A stretch of DNA of 64,000 nucleotides. Source: Ipomoea triloba. Taxonomy: Eukaryota; Streptophyta; Magnoliopsida; Solanales; Convolvulaceae. Location: assembly GCF_003576645.1 (NCBI RefSeq), contig NC_044917.1:10593338-10657337 (forward strand). Reading direction: 5' to 3'. The notes beneath the pieces are model-generated. The model saw only the letters and a list, made by a program, of their open reading frames with translations, made no database searches and was not told where the DNA came from. A program made the translations under genes and the position numbers. Shown here in pieces: positions 1-14,014 of the stretch (positions are counted from its first letter, which is position 1; every line of letters starts with the position of its first letter).

Positions 1-90
<90 letters not shown>
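1..90. repeat. (TA)n microsatellite
   Basis: An uninterrupted TA dinucleotide run opens the window and directly abuts the outer end of the foldback repeat to its right. It may continue beyond the left edge. Confidence 0.97.
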
Positions 91-94
<4 letters not shown>

Positions 95-1036
95 CATTTA
101 AAAAAACTTATTATAGGACACGAAAATTTTAAAAAATGTGGTCAAGCACGAACAATGAATACGGGACTTGCTAAGAAAAAAAAAAAACTAGAGTTTAAGA
201 ATTATATTCAATTTTCTCCACTATATTATAAGGTTTGTGGTAAAGATGTTCGTTTGTTCAAAGCTGAGGTGACTATGTGCATTTGGCAATTGAGTCTCTA
301 GTTGGAAAGAGATTCCTAACGAGGATGTCAATACAATGTGGGTATTTTTAAAGGTAAGACAAGAAATTTAAATAATTTTAATATTATATTAGGTTTGGAA
401 TGAGAAGTTAGAATTACTTGTTCAAATTAATAAATTTATATACTTGTATATATGACTTGCAAGACAAATTTAATTTTTCAAGTGATGTGCAACCCATATC
501 ATGAAACAAGTGCAATTACAGTATAAAATTAGGCATTATCATTTGCGATCTTTGCTTTTTAGATAGGTCTGACGTAAATGATAATGTCTATTTTTATATT
601 GTAATTGCACTTGTTTCATGACATGGATTGCACATCATTTGAAAAATTAAGTTTATTGTGCAAGTCATATATACAATTATATAAATTTATTAATTTGAAC
701 AAGTAATTCTAACTTCTCATTCCAAACCTAATATAATATTGAAAATATTTAAATTTTTAGTCTTACATTTAAAAATATCTACATTGTATTGACATCCTCG
801 TTAGGAATATATTTCCAACTAGAGACTCGAAATGGTGCAAATTTCTAAATGCACCTAGTCACCCCAACTTTGAATAAACTAGCATCTTTACCACAGACCT
901 TATAGTATGGTGGAAGAAATTAAATACAAATTTCTTTGCCTCTAACTTTTTTCTTGACAAGTCTTGTATTGATTGTTTGCCATCAACCATGTTTTTTAAA
1001 ATTATTGTTTCCTATAGTAATTTTTTTAAAGCAACA
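91..1036. repeat. Large foldback element, arms about 450 bp
   Basis: The sequence from about 91 to 545 reappears as an imperfect reverse complement from about 575 to 1036, leaving a loop of only about 30 bases. Matching landmarks are GTTGCATTTAAAAAAACTTA (91-110) against the complement ending GCAAC at 1031-1035, and AGGCATTATCATTT (531-544) against AAATGATAATGTCT at the centre. It sits beside a TA microsatellite. A transcript would form a long near-perfect hairpin. It fits a foldback or MITE-type element; no protein coding is supported. Confidence 0.85.
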
Positions 1037-1328
1037 ATATATAAGTATACAATATTATATATAAAAAGGAGATTAAATTTTAAAATCATAAAATTTTAAA
1101 AATCACATGACATGTGCTCATGTTGAAAAGTTGCTAGGAGCCTGTGTATTTTTTTATTTTAGTATATAATTAAAAGATTTATTTCACCATTTTCCTTTTG
1201 TATTTTGTGTATTTTTAATAGTGTATTATAATAATTATTAATAAAACAAAAATAAATAATAGATTATTTGAAAACTAGACCCTACAAAAATCCTCAAATG
1301 ACAGTAAAATTGGAAGGAAGTATACTTA

Positions 1329-1673
1329 GGCTTTCTCCAATAGATAAAATTTTAGTGTTATTTTTTAGGGGATTTTGTAAGTGTGATTAGGAAAGAGAAA
1401 ATAAAGTGGAAGAAAAAAAGAAAAGAAAAAAAAAAAGAAACAAAAGATGACAAAACAAATAAAAAAAAAACTAATATTACGCAGGAGAAAGTTGTTGCTG
1501 CCTTGCTAATGGTCAAAAACTAATTACGCAGGTGGGCCCCACTTTGGGTTGATAAAATTTGGAGTTTACAGAGAAAAATTCACATTTATTTACATTTTCC
1601 CTTTTGTTTGAAAAACACACTTGTCAGTTTTTTTTCTTAAATCTTGTGTCCAAAATGGCTATTGGGGTTAGCC
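1329..1673. mobile_element. Tourist-like MITE (TTA target duplication)
   Basis: The terminal inverted repeats are GGCTTTCTCCAATAG on the left and, read on the minus strand from the right, GGCTAACCCCAATAG. The 345-bp element is flanked by TTA on both sides (1326-1328 and 1674-1676), which is the usual target site of PIF/Harbinger elements. It carries no coding sequence. Confidence 0.7.
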
Positions 1674-2153
1674 TTAGGGAAGGAGTAAATTTCTTTTGAG
1701 AAGATTAACATTGTGGTTGTTAGTTTTAACTCGCAACTTCATATTTAAGTGACTTAAAACTCTTATGATTTAAATAAATATCTTTTAAACTCTCAAGCTC
1801 ATCTTTAAGTGACTCAAAGTCTTTTCACTTAAACTAACATCTTTTAACGGTTAACACTTTTATAAGATGACGTGGGATTTTGCAAATACTAATCCACTGC
1901 ATTTGAAAGTTTAAGATCATTCCCTGGCACATTAATATCACAGTACAAGGTGAGAGCAGAGAGTACAATGATAAAATATAATGTCACAAAGTCACAAACA
2001 ATAAAACATCCCAAAAGAACTTGGCAATGAACATGTTCAACTGAGAATGAATACTTGCCTTTGACATCATCTGGCAACAAATAAAACTAGTCTTTGAAGA
2101 ATTATGACTTGACACTACAAAAGCAGTGAAGGAGAGGGCAGAGAAACTTTAAA
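1674..2153. other. TERT 3' flank, nothing further recognised
   Basis: AT-rich sequence downstream of the TERT stop codon. It probably includes the 3' untranslated region, but no clear poly(A) signal could be chosen. No repeat or gene was recognised. Confidence 0.5.
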
Positions 2154-5100
2154 TCAGTACCTAATCTTCCAAAGCACAGATGAGTGCACATCATCAGTGG
2201 CATACTTGAGAGCAGAAGACACACATTCTGAGTTTCTAACTGCAATCAACTTAGATCTTAGTAAAGGCAGTAATGCCCTATATCGCGATTGTTTCTTGTT
2301 CAATACTCTGATATAAGCAATCAATCCAAGCCACTCAATTTCCCACTTCTCCACCTCCAGTACAGGCTGAATACCAGAATTAAGCTCCATCCTTTTCTTT
2401 ATCAGCTTCTTCATGTACCTAAAAGGCGAAAAAGCAAACACCTTTCAGCGCAAATAAAGAAGCCAATATGATTTGTCAATGGCATTATAAATAAGATGAA
2501 CAATCTGCCTAGCACTAATTCCCAGTTCAGTTCACAGTTTATCACAGAGGGGGAAAGGGGTGCCTCAGAGGGTAGAGATGAATTCATTAATGTGAGCACC
2601 TCTTAAAGATTCCAGGTTATTGTGAGAAAATACTACCAGAAGTTTGTGTTTTTTGGGGATGGCTAGCGAAGAGTCAAATGTAACGAGATATAAGAAATTT
2701 TTACCTCAAAGAAGTCTCCAGGACATCAATATACGAGTTAGTGCTTAGTCTTACAATGCTAGCCAGACCAGAGATGTAGCAATGGAACTTCATGGCACAA
2801 AGCAAGAAAGACTGGTAAATGTTGAGTCTCACCACAGCTGCTGAGTTTATGTTTGAATCATAGAATATGCGATGACACTTGGGGCGCAGATAGCAACACA
2901 ACTTAGATTTCAACTCTCGAACTGGTTTACCTTGCCAGCTGATAGTTAGGGTGGAACTCAAATGGATATTCAAATACCTGTTAAGCAGACAAAATCCATT
3001 TCCCAATAAATCTTGCTGTAAGAACAGTCTACATAAGCTATACGCTTTTGTCACCAACATATAACACAGAACACCAATGCACTAATACTACTGCATAGTA
3101 TACATAAATACACATACCAGAACACATTAAATAGAAACTAGATTAAACAGCCAAATTATTGATTAGAACAAGAAAATAACCTCGTATAATCTGCCTGAAT
3201 TTCCAAAGTGCGACAGTTAACAAATAATCCACTCCATCTAAGAAATGAGATTCCATCATCTCCAACATACAGTTTACTAGATTGCAAACCTGATAGATGA
3301 TTGATGTCAAAGTTTAGTCCAAATTTTTCTTCATTCATGTAGCAGTTGAATTCGCGAAATCCTCTTTGCAGTCGGGTGAGGAAACTAGAAGCTTGGAACT
3401 TTGAGGTTGATATGAAAAGGAAGTCATCTATGAACCTAAGCAGAAGATATTTAGGGGTATCTACTACAAATTTATCTCCATTACCACATTCTGCAGCTGC
3501 AGCATCCTGAAAAGTTTCTATTCCAGATTGATACCTACTGGTAGGCTTACAAGCTTTCTTAAGAAAAGGAATAATCAAGTTCTTTTCAAGGTATCCATAG
3601 TATAGTGAGCATAGCAGAGAAGACAAAACACTTCCTTGGGGTATGCCAAGGCCTTGCAAGTAGAATTTGTTATCCATGTGTAGCACATTATGTTTTATGT
3701 GCTCCTTTAAGTAAAAAGTAAGCTCATCTTTCATTACTTTTCTGCCTTTTTCCTGTAGCATGTAACATTGTATAATATCAATATGCTGCAACTTTAGAAA
3801 ATTAAATTTCAATTTTTATCCATCAATTTTTCAACTATATCTACTTGAGCAACCAGAATATGTTTCATTAGGACAAAAAAATGATTTTCAATAATCAGTG
3901 TATATATTAAGTCTGAAATGAAAATAGATTTGGCATACTGCAAAATGGCAGTCTTCAAGAAATGAAAGTAAATTATTTGACATTGTACAGCTTATCAGAC
4001 ACCATGTTACAGAACTATGGCTCTTGATCATTCTTAGAGCAAGGAAAATCCTTGCAGATAATTGAAAAAAAATTCATAAAGTTATAGTGTTTGTTAAATG
4101 TTTGCTCACACTATGGAATTAAAATGGCTTCCTGTTGAACTGAAATTTATTTTCTCTGTAACCAAATGTCATATTAAACAATATGAAACTTTTACTTAAT
4201 AACAAAAAGCATATACTTGCCTTTTAACCATCTATATTGTTTCATATTAAAATTTCTATTTCAAATTTGTGTACAATGTTCACATTGTCTTTTATACAGA
4301 ACTTTATGGTTGGATACTTGGATCATATCAAAATATGATAATATATAACTCCAATATGCACTTAAAATAAAGAAATTAGAGAACTTTGTTTTCAACAAGA
4401 ATATAATGCATAGAGGATTAAATGAAAGTAAAGAATCTTCTTAATTGTTTCAATACTTTTACTCTTCCCAAACGACAGTCCAAAGTTAGGATACCTGTTT
4501 CACAAGAATGCCATGAAATGGACGAGCAGCAAGAGAAGATGTGCTACTTTCATGTGAAAGAGCAAGGTGCTGATTGATCCACAAAGATTTCTTTGTGCAC
4601 ACAACTTCAATGGTTTTTGCTAAAATATATTCATTATCTGATATAAAATCCTCCATCACAGTGAGCAATTTATCCTGGTTTATTGAGTCAAAAGCTTTAG
4701 CTACATCTGATACAACGATGAATACATCAGGTGCTGTGGCAGAACCATTCTTCAGAATCAACAAGAAAGGAACAAGTTTATTGTAGACATCATTATAATT
4801 AAATACCGATGAACCCAGTTTCGCAGGTTCTTTTGTTTGTATTCCTTTTAACACTGCATGCAAACCACGAAGAGCACAATTTACCGACCTAAAATAGTCA
4901 TATTTGATATTTCTCAGGAGAGAAACCTTCCTCTGCTCACAAGATTGAGAAGACAACTTCACAGGCATTCTTGATGATGCTTTAAGATTTTCCAATATCC
5001 TTAACCCATCTTTTTTTGGAAGAAATCTAACCTTCGAGAAACCAAACGATCTGCTCTTCAAAATTTTCTGGGCAGAGGCGACGTTTAATTCTAGGAACTG

Positions 5101-8100
5101 CTGATCTTTTAAGCAAGTCATAGCTTCAACCTTCACCTGCTTCCAAATGGACTTCCGATAATAAAGGATCTCTTGATTCTCATGCTCAGTTTCAGTTACA
5201 TAAAAGTGGGCTTGCACTAGTGGCACTACAAGACATGAAAAGAACCAAAACATCCAACACTCTAGAACTTTATGTTTCACAATATCTAAGGCACCAGGTC
5301 CACCACATTCTTTATACATATCTGTGAAGCAACCATTTGTAGATCTTAATCCATGAGAATTTGAGTTATATTTATTTGATAAAAGGGGGAACCTAGATAT
5401 TTTTACTTTATGCATACACTGATTAAGAGAGAACTTCTCAAATCTGCGCATCTGAATGAACTTGGAAATATTCTTCCTCAGTATTCGCCAATTGGAAGGA
5501 GTTCCTAATAAATCTAGAGGCACAATACTCCGGCAAACTGCCCAAACAAATGATACAACCTGTTTCTTCAGAGAATAACATTTACTTGGTCTTAATTGAG
5601 AATGCTGGGCTTCAGGGCTTTCAGAACCTTTCGAACTAAAACAATGTTCTGGAAATTCATCACCAAGCGCATACGCAGTACAACCTTTTGCACATAAATT
5701 CACCTGAGTCCAGTAATCAGCACTAGTTACACAAATATGAAAAAGACAATAAAAAGCATTTGATGAAGAAACAGAGGGCAATGGTGTACAAATATATAAT
5801 CTATTGTTCATAAGCTGATACATATTGACAGGGATACAAGGAAAGTCCTTTTCTTCAGAAGTAACAATGTTTTACTAAAAAGTGATAGGGCAAGAATGCA
5901 TGCAACAAATCAAGAACAGCCTCAGATGAAGTCAGTGGAAAAAGAGAAAAAAAGGAGGGAGGGGGATATAAATTCAATTTCACTTAGGCAGTAGAATATT
6001 AAATTCAGAAGAAACATGTCCAAGCATTCATGAAAACATTCAGAACTACATTACTCGGATCATTCACCAAATGCTAAGATAAATATCTTAAGTCAAAAAG
6101 AATTTATATCAAAGTTTACTAGCTTTTTATTCCAAGTTTCCAATAATATGGGCTAACCTCACCTTCAAATGCCATATACAAGAACACTCATCACTCACTT
6201 TGAATCATGTTAAACACAGAGACTTAAAAACAATATGAATGACCTGATAATCAGAGCAGGAAACTCTTTTGCCATCTTCATCAAATGATGGAACAGGACA
6301 GTGCTTCTCCAATAACCTTAAGTGTTGACAGTGCTGAGCCTTACGTATGAGAGCTTTCAACAGCCGAGTAAGTGAGTGATATCTATGGGCCAAAAAGCAT
6401 TATTTTAAAAGAAAACTTGGGACCACAAGTTGAGGAGAGACAGAAATGCTTATATTTAATATAATAGAATGCCTTATGCTTTACCTAGATAATGTTACCT
6501 AGGATGTGTGATATGCCGTATGAAAGAATCAAGTCAGATGAACCATGATCTGATTTTAGACTAAGGGCAAAGTACTAAAGCAAGGCATCTTCAATTTTTC
6601 TGTTTATTTAGATTTTGTTTTACAACTAAGCTCTAGAGCAAAATACCAACTATAGGAGCTAAAATCAATTATGGCTGGACCATGTAGCATGATGCATGAC
6701 ATGTAAGACCAATTCACTTTCCTCTCCATCAACTTTTATTTCTATATTCAATTTTTTTTTCCAATAAATTTTACTTACAATCTGTAATAACTATAAAGCC
6801 TAGTCCATTTTATACCTGTCTGAGACCATGTACATCAACTTGCAGATAGGTGAACACAGCTTGGTTTTGTTTTGCTAATTCAAAGCAGATAAGTTCACAA
6901 CAGGATATTAAAATCACAGGCACTGTCAAAAAAAATCTCAAAAAAATCACAGGCACTGTCAAAAAAAATTCTCTCAAAAATATGAAGAAGAATTTCATAA
7001 CATGCATTAAAAAGATGTTGGACTATCTAGCAAATTACACTACAGTTCTGCCAGAAACAGAAACATTAAAAATGAATTAAATGATTAAATCGACTAAAAA
7101 GTGACAAAGAATAGAAAGCAGTCATTGCTCACAAGCATGTTGATCTGATGAAACAGCAGTTAGTGCTATGTAGGCAAGGCGAAATTTGACCATTGATCTT
7201 ACTATAAGATCCGAAAATTTCCTTGAAGAGATCATTTGCACCAGAAGAGTTGGGCTTCAAGGAATTCAGTATGTCTGACAACTTTTTAGATAGAAAACAA
7301 ATTCTACAAGAGAAAAATGGGCAAGCTTTTACCATTTCATGCCTAAACTCATGGGTGTGTGGATGAGTGCAGGATTGGTCTGCGAGAACATATGATTGAA
7401 TAACTAGCAAAAAATAAGAGTTAGCTGCTATCTGTTCCATAAGATAATTTGCCTAGTTAAACATCCATTGATATTTTTTACTAACAACAGGAACAGAAGA
7501 GCAAGCAATAAATTTTGAAAGACATGCTATGCAGATTATTATGAGATTTGCAAAACAGAAGGATACGTTTTCTGGGAAAGACAGATGAACAGCTCTCCAA
7601 TTTGTAGAACATGGTTCTCGTATTGATTATTGCATCCTCTGTGACATTCAATGGAGCAGAAAATGCTAGGCAACAAGAGCACCACCCTGTTATCTGTTGA
7701 TATGAAGAATCTAAACTTCCACTTAAGAACTTTTAAAAGACCAATAGACCATGCCACTAACCCTTCTCATTTCATACTTACAGGAAAGCTATTTTTACCC
7801 CTACCAAAAATGTAATAAAAAAAGCTATTTTTTTCATTTTTTTTTCTTGTTGCAATCAAACTGTTATTTCTCTAGTAATGTTAATGGCCATAAGCATCCA
7901 GTTGGCAACCCAAGGAATGATTACATACACACAATTATGAGCTCTAGACACTATTTAGTTCAGAGAATAGAGGGTGCACTCATAAGCTTGTAAGTGTATT
8001 GCCGAAAATAGAAGTTAATATTTCAGCCCACCTCAAGAAATTTTAATTAAGTCTCTATTCTCATGAAGAAAAAAATGAGATCAGCAAATGGATTCAGCAA

Positions 8101-11100
8101 TACATGGCATTAAAAAATAATTGCATGTATCATATTTGTAATGATAATTCAGGAACAATTTATCTTCCAGTGTTCTGAAAATTTTATGCATTTAAGGCAA
8201 AACTTACACCGACATTTATTTCATGTTGAAGCGTAACAGGTAAGTCTCCTTTCTCCATTGAATTTCTGCAAGTGGTCAAGGAATTGGTTTCTTGAAATGG
8301 CAACTGCTGACGTTTTCTCTGGCGTTGCCAACTATGAAGTCTTCTCCGTTTCCTGTTCAATGAAACATCTTGGTTTAAGGAACCTTGGCTAACAGAAAGC
8401 AAATGCACTCCTTTGTTAGTGCAATTATCTCCACTGGATGTCAAAGTCCCTTTAGATGACTCCTCTTCAATACACCTTTGCCTGCACAGTAAGTGGATGA
8501 GATCAGACTATTCCTGACATCACAAACAATAAAGGATAGGCTAGAAAAATATGACATCAAGACCAAACAAACCTAGGGCATTGCTGCTTCACTGGCATTG
8601 ACTGCATGTCATGGAATCTTTTTCTCTTTCCACTGCCGACTAGAAGTAAATTGTAATTTTCGGAAAACTAGTGAGAGATGTCACACAATTCTACATGAGC
8701 TATAAACGGTAAACCTCTTACAGCCCGCTTCTATCTAGGACTGGCTAAGTTCAGAACAGCTTATCTCACTCATGCATTACCAGGAATTTAGTACCCAGAA
8801 AACAAACTAAAAAAATGAAATGGATTCCACAAATATGATGTTGACTGAAGGAAAGAATTAGATAGAGAAGACTTCTTTTTTTTTTTTAATTGCATTTATC
8901 AAGCAAATTGAAACAGTATGAATACTTCCATAAGCATGGTCTAATAAACAGAAGGATATATTTAACTATTGTTATTATCTGAACACATAACAAGTAGTCT
9001 CCATCAAACAGTTGTTTTGGGCTCACTATTGTTTTGTTGGGGAATATTGAAGTATACATTCCACCACAACTAAAAGGTTAAAGTATGATTTTATATTTAT
9101 TTTCAATATGTCCTCACATGTAGCTGGATTTATTTTATTGGTCAAACATGTGGAAATAAATTGGTCGGTAGCACATGGGATTTGAACCCAATACCTTTTC
9201 TCTACTCTCAATACTATACTAAAGTATATGTTCCACCTCAACTAAAAAATTTTAATTATTAGTAAGGATTTGCATTGTTTTATATTTATCCTCAACAAAG
9301 AAAGGTATACTCACAGGTGGTATGAATGGAGGATGAAAAGCACAAATCAGTGATAGGAAAACCTGCAACTTGATGGAGTTTCTTTTGAGAAAGGGGCAAA
9401 AATATCGAAGCATTCCTTAGTAAGTAAACCATAAGGGCATCCCCAATCTGTTTATGATATATTCACAGTGCAGGTAAACTGTAAATGTATACATACTCAT
9501 GTAGCAAGCATAGTTATAGGTGGGTCAAAAGGGAACATAAAAACTTTTTCTCACCCTTCTTAATAAAAGGCACCATGCTGAGGATGTCAAAAGCTCTTCC
9601 ACATACATAACACTTGAGAAGCTCATCTGTCAAATAATTGCACAAGGCATCTAAAATATTATATGGGGGCAAAGAGAGAATATTGGGAAGAATAGAATAA
9701 TTGTTTCAATCACAATTGCACAATGGTCAACTACTCAACTTCTTATGAACTAGAAAATCCATATAAGTATATGTTTATCAAGATTGGCTTAAATTGAAAA
9801 CCGAAGCATAACTTAAACAAATGATGAAGGAACGAGTTGTAGTCACCTTATCATTGCCACAGCACAATATGTTAGATGAAGTGGATTTCTCAGACCTCAT
9901 TGATTCAATAGTTCTTCTAACAATCTGGAAGTGCATGAAGGTTAAAAACATGATTAAATCTAACAATTCAAACAAACAACTCTAAAAAATAGTAATGAAG
10001 TAATAGAATCAAACTCAACAGAATACAATGTGCAGAATGCCTGCTATCCATTATCCACTAGGGTCAAGTAAAGGTTATCTAGACTCCAGTATAACTATCA
10101 CTTTTAAGAACAAGTCACACTTAAAAATACTAAGAAGTAAAAAGTGAACCCCTAAACCAAATAAAACAAAAAAATTCAATCATAAACTCTAAAATCCAAA
10201 CCCTAAGTGCACAACACTTTTGCAAAGTACAATTTTTAATACTATATAGTACACTATTTAATGTTTTACCATGCACTTTTTAACAACATAATGTGCATTT
10301 TTGGAAAATCCTGAGAAGTGCACAATAAATACAAAAATGCCACAGCATTTTTTTTAATTGATATGATTCGTTCGATTTTTTTAGATTAAGACTAAGATTA
10401 GTTTTAAGTTTTCTGGTGTGTTCTCATATATATATATATATATATACACATACATACACACACACACAAATGCAAAGGAGCTCTCAGGTACAAAATATGG
10501 TAAAATCTAAGTCATTAATCTAACCAAAATCAACAGTCCAGAATAATGAAAAATTTTAAAAAAATAATCTGGTGGTAATTTAGTCCATAACTTAAAACTT
10601 AAGGTGCATAAGTTTGAAACTTAAGGTGTGCATCAGTTCGAAACTTAAAGTGCATAAGTTTGAAACTTAAGGTGTGCATCAGTTCGAAACTTAAAGTGCA
10701 TAAGTTCGAAACTTAAGGTGCATTAGGTCGAAAATTAAGGTGCATAAGTTTGAAACTTAGGTTGAAACGTAAAGTGTATCATCAAGTCGAAACTTAAGGT
10801 GCATCAGTTCAAAACTTAAAGTGCATAACTTTATCCAATATATATATATATATATATATATAACCTCTCATCCCGTGAAAACTTGTACATAAATACATAC
10901 AATCGTCCACATAAATGCACACAATCTCATATTACAGTGTACAATACACACAATCTATCTCTAGAATACTTTATGTGCATTTATGTAGACGCTTATGCGC
11001 ATTTATGTTAGTTCGTAGATTCTCATGAGAGGTGGGGTTCTCATTTGATCATTAATCTCTCTCTCTATCTATCTATTTAGAGCCTAGATCTGGTGTGGAT

Positions 11101-11555
11101 AACTCCTCCCGTGTAGACATGCGAACAAATTAAAACGGTTGGATGAGCTCAAATCAAAGACAAAAAACCAATAAAAATGGGAGAAAAAAAAAACAATGTG
11201 GCACTTTAGTAATTTCAATGATATGTTTAGTGCATTTAGATATGTTTGGTAGTGCTTTGAGTTAAATGTACCATCAAGCATTCACATGTGCACCACAGAC
11301 CAGTATTTGGTAGTGCACCACAAACCACTACTAAGTACACCACAAACCAGCACTTAGTGCATCATGGATCATCACTTAGTACACCACAAAAGAATATACT
11401 CGGTCCACGGATCGTCACTTAGTAGACCATAAAATTATACTTGGTGCAAAAAGTTACTAAAATGCCAACTCATTTTTTTTATTGATTTACAGCATCCAAT
11501 GGTCCCAATCTATTTGTATGTGCGCACAAGAAGAGGCTGCTGCACCTGATCCAAA

Positions 11556-11600
<45 letters not shown>

Positions 11601-12170
11601 GTTTAAATAGAAATAAATAATACATTATTTATATATAAAAATTACCAAAATTTGAGATAGCGTAGTTGGTAATTAGTATATTTTTGTTATGAAAAGGTCC
11701 AAGGATCATAATAACAACAAAGATGTGCACTGAAATGTGAATCACTAAAATAAGGACTTTCTAGGCAAAATCAAGCAAGAGCAGCAGACTTTCTATAACA
11801 TCTTCAACAACAAGCACATTTACCCATCCAAATTATGTGCATTACAAAAACAAACAAACAAATCAGGTACCTGAATCTGGGACCACCGGTGGTGAGGATC
11901 GAAGACGGAGAACGAAGGCGCATTTTCATCGATGACGACAAAGCAATGCTTGAGGAGCTTCCGGTAATCGGAGGTATCGGTAGGTCTAAGAAGAAACTCC
12001 ATTGCGTTAGCGCCACTGCAACCAAGGCAGCGCCGGCCATTGCAAAGACAATGCGCCGCCGAAGGAGGCGGAGGAGGAAGGAGGGACTTGATCGTGTCGG
12101 AAAGTGTACGTGCTCGGTTCCGGAATACCCTCCAAAGAACATCCGGAACTCTTCTTTTCTTATTCGCCAT
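2154..12170 (-). CDS. TERT: Telomerase reverse transcriptase, 13 exons
   Basis: Catalytic subunit of telomerase: it copies the telomerase RNA template onto chromosome ends in the nucleus. My exon model (minus strand) is 12170-11871, 9924-9847, 9626-9555, 9447-9315, 8639-8573, 8481-8208, 7693-7567, 7274-7133, 6382-6244, 5559-4495, 3752-3181, 2977-2705, 2418-2154. All phases agree and the total is 3507 nt (1168 residues plus stop), close to plant TERTs. The start at 12170 gives MANKKRRVPDVLWRVF, matching plant TERT N-termini. Visible motifs are an NLS-like NRKRRR near 258, the T motif near 563-585, motifs 1/2 near 616-637, motif A DVAKAFDS (Asp 729), motif B' GLGIPQGSVLSSLL (GIPQG 835-839), motif C FIDDF (Asp 908-909) and motif E LRWSGLFVN near 970. 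All three catalytic Asp are present, so it looks functional. The exon 6/7 junction has an alternative (donor one codon earlier with acceptor at ATAACAG), and the short exons 2-5 rest on splice and phase fit. Confidence 0.95.
9049..9246. repeat. Short direct repeats inside TERT intron 4
   Basis: A stretch of about 25 bases (AGTATACATTCCACCACAAC, 9049 onward) recurs near 9222 with a few changes. Between them lies sequence containing GGGATTTGAACCC, which resembles a tRNA-type B box, so this may be a decayed SINE or other non-autonomous retroelement. Class not settled. Confidence 0.4.
10139..10210. repeat. Dispersed repeat unit shared with 13054-13184
   Basis: The block AAAAAGTGAACCCCTAAACC and its continuation, ending in AAACCCTAA, matches the two tandem units at 13054-13184 beyond the TERT 5' end. 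Both places are followed by pyrimidine- and TA/CA-rich sequence, so they look like copies of one unclassified dispersed element. Confidence 0.6.
10590..10835. repeat. Minisatellite, units of about 20-24 bp
   Basis: About ten degenerate tandem copies of a unit like GAAACTTAAGGTGCATAAGTT, some with the variant GTGTGCATCAGTTC. It lies in TERT intron 1 and ends in a TA microsatellite near 10840-10862. Confidence 0.85.
11275..11465. repeat. Degenerate tandem repeat in TERT intron 1
   Basis: Five to six diverged copies of a 25-35-bp unit around CACCACAAACCA and CACTTAGTAC occur one after another. A TA microsatellite follows at about 11561-11593. Non-coding. Confidence 0.65.
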
Positions 12171-12570
12171 GCTGTTGGGTGTTGGCGATTGGCGAGCAAG
12201 CTGAGCTATCAATATCTCTATCAGCTATGCAGGCAAGGAGAAGAGGGCAAAATTTTGGAAACTGTCGAGTCGTTTCAGTTTTCCCTCCCATTCAGATTTC
12301 CAAAACAAACAGTCATTATACCTGAGGGGGTGGAGTCGGGGAGTGGGGTGGAGACGTTTTTGGAATGACGTTTTTGCCTCTTCCATTTAAGAATAATTGG
12401 TGACTTAATTTATTTTGGTTACATTTAGTCGGTTAATTGGTCTGCGTGATTAAAATTGATAAAAAATTAAAAATGTATAGTTAAGTTATAAAATTAACAG
12501 TTTTAAAAGTTGTAGATAACAATTAATGCTATTTCAATAGTTAGTAGACCAAAATGACAATTTACTCAAA

Positions 12571-12601
<31 letters not shown>

Positions 12602-14014
12602 AACGGTATACAACATCAAATCGCGTAGAGCCGACGTATATTAATTTTTTTAAAATATAAACCTAAAAATATATTAATTTTCTAATCGAGAACCAACGCC
12701 GTATTCAATTAAAAATATATATACAAACAGTATATAACATCGATTCGCGTAAAACCGACATTGTGTGTGTGTGTATATATATATATACACACACATATAT
12801 ATATACGCGTTGAGGATCTTGTGAGAACAGTAGCCTAGGAGAGAAATATGAACTTATCTCAACCTTACATTTGTAAAAATTCGACAGATTTGATCATATT
12901 AAAAAAACGCAATAATATTTTCATAGTTATCAACTTTACTATGCAAACTTGAACATTTAAATAAGCAATCTTTAACAATGAAATATGTAAATTTGGTAAA
13001 TTGTATAAAATCAACCAAAAAGCTAAATTTTAAATCTAAGCCGTAAATGCTAAAAAAGTGAACCACTAAACCAAATAAAACACAAACTCAATTATAAACT
13101 CTAAAATCGGAACCCTAAAAAAGTGAACCACTAAACCAAATAAAACACAAACTCAATTATAAACTCTAAAATCGGAACCCTAAATGCAATGCACTTTTAC
13201 ATTTTTGTAAATGCGATCTTTTATTACTAAATATGCAAAATGTTAATATTAAATGTGCAAACTTGGAAAAGTATGAGAATTGTAAATTTTTAGTGTTTAA
13301 ATTTACATAATAAAATTGGTGATAATTACAAAAATGTCACCGTATTAATAAAAAAATTGATCCGTCCAATTCTTCTAAAAATAAGATTGAAATTGATTTT
13401 CTCACCTAAAAACATGTCATCTGATCTAATACCTATCTCTCTGTATATATATACACATATACACACACGGGTGGTACACAACCTCAGTTCTTAATGAGAA
13501 AGCATGCAATGGTGTATGGCTTGCATTCCGGGGGCTTCCCATTCTATTCTACTATATAAGAAAGCTAAACTATCAAGTTGTGGGATAAAGAATGTGTCAG
13601 AAAATGACATTTCTATTCATAGATAGCAGTACATAACACTCGAAAGTCGAAACCCACAACCAGTGTTTGGTGGATTGTTTTCAGAATCCATATACAATGC
13701 ATAATAACCTTACTACTAATAGGAATCTCATCATCAAAACTAGTTGCATACTTAACAGATGCACTGGAAAGACACTAGCCTAAACAAACTATCTAGAGCA
13801 CATCAACCAACCCTGCAACACACTGTCATACTATGTTCTTCTTGCTAAATCGATCCCCAAGCAAACTTAAACACACCGCATATCACATGCAAACCGGCAT
13901 GTAACAGTGCCAGTGCCCCGATGGCATTGGATGTGTAGCCTGGACAGCAACTACTAGTTGCATCCGAGATTCGGCTCAGTAGTAGCTCAAATGGAAGCCC
14001 ACTAAGAAAAATGA
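12171..14014. other. TERT-KH spacer with repeats
   Basis: This spacer holds the TERT 5' region (12171-12400, purine-rich, no clear TATA box), TA/CA microsatellites near 12570-12602 and 12762-12808, a tandem duplication at 13054-13184 (two units of about 65 bp with CCACTAAACCAAATAAAACA) and, from about 13500, the probable 3' untranslated region of the KH gene. No protein-coding gene is supported. Confidence 0.6.

Noticed and set aside
9555..9650. Alternative TERT exon 3 starting at 9650 and reading DELLKCYVCGRAFDIL
   Set aside because: It is out of phase with exon 2. Using the acceptor TTTGACAG at 9627 gives phase 0 and the conserved ELLTSSAWCLLLRR.
11835..12368. 177-residue plus-strand reading frame
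   Set aside because: It is antisense to TERT exon 1, whose minus-strand translation matches plant TERT N-termini; the plus frame is a shadow.
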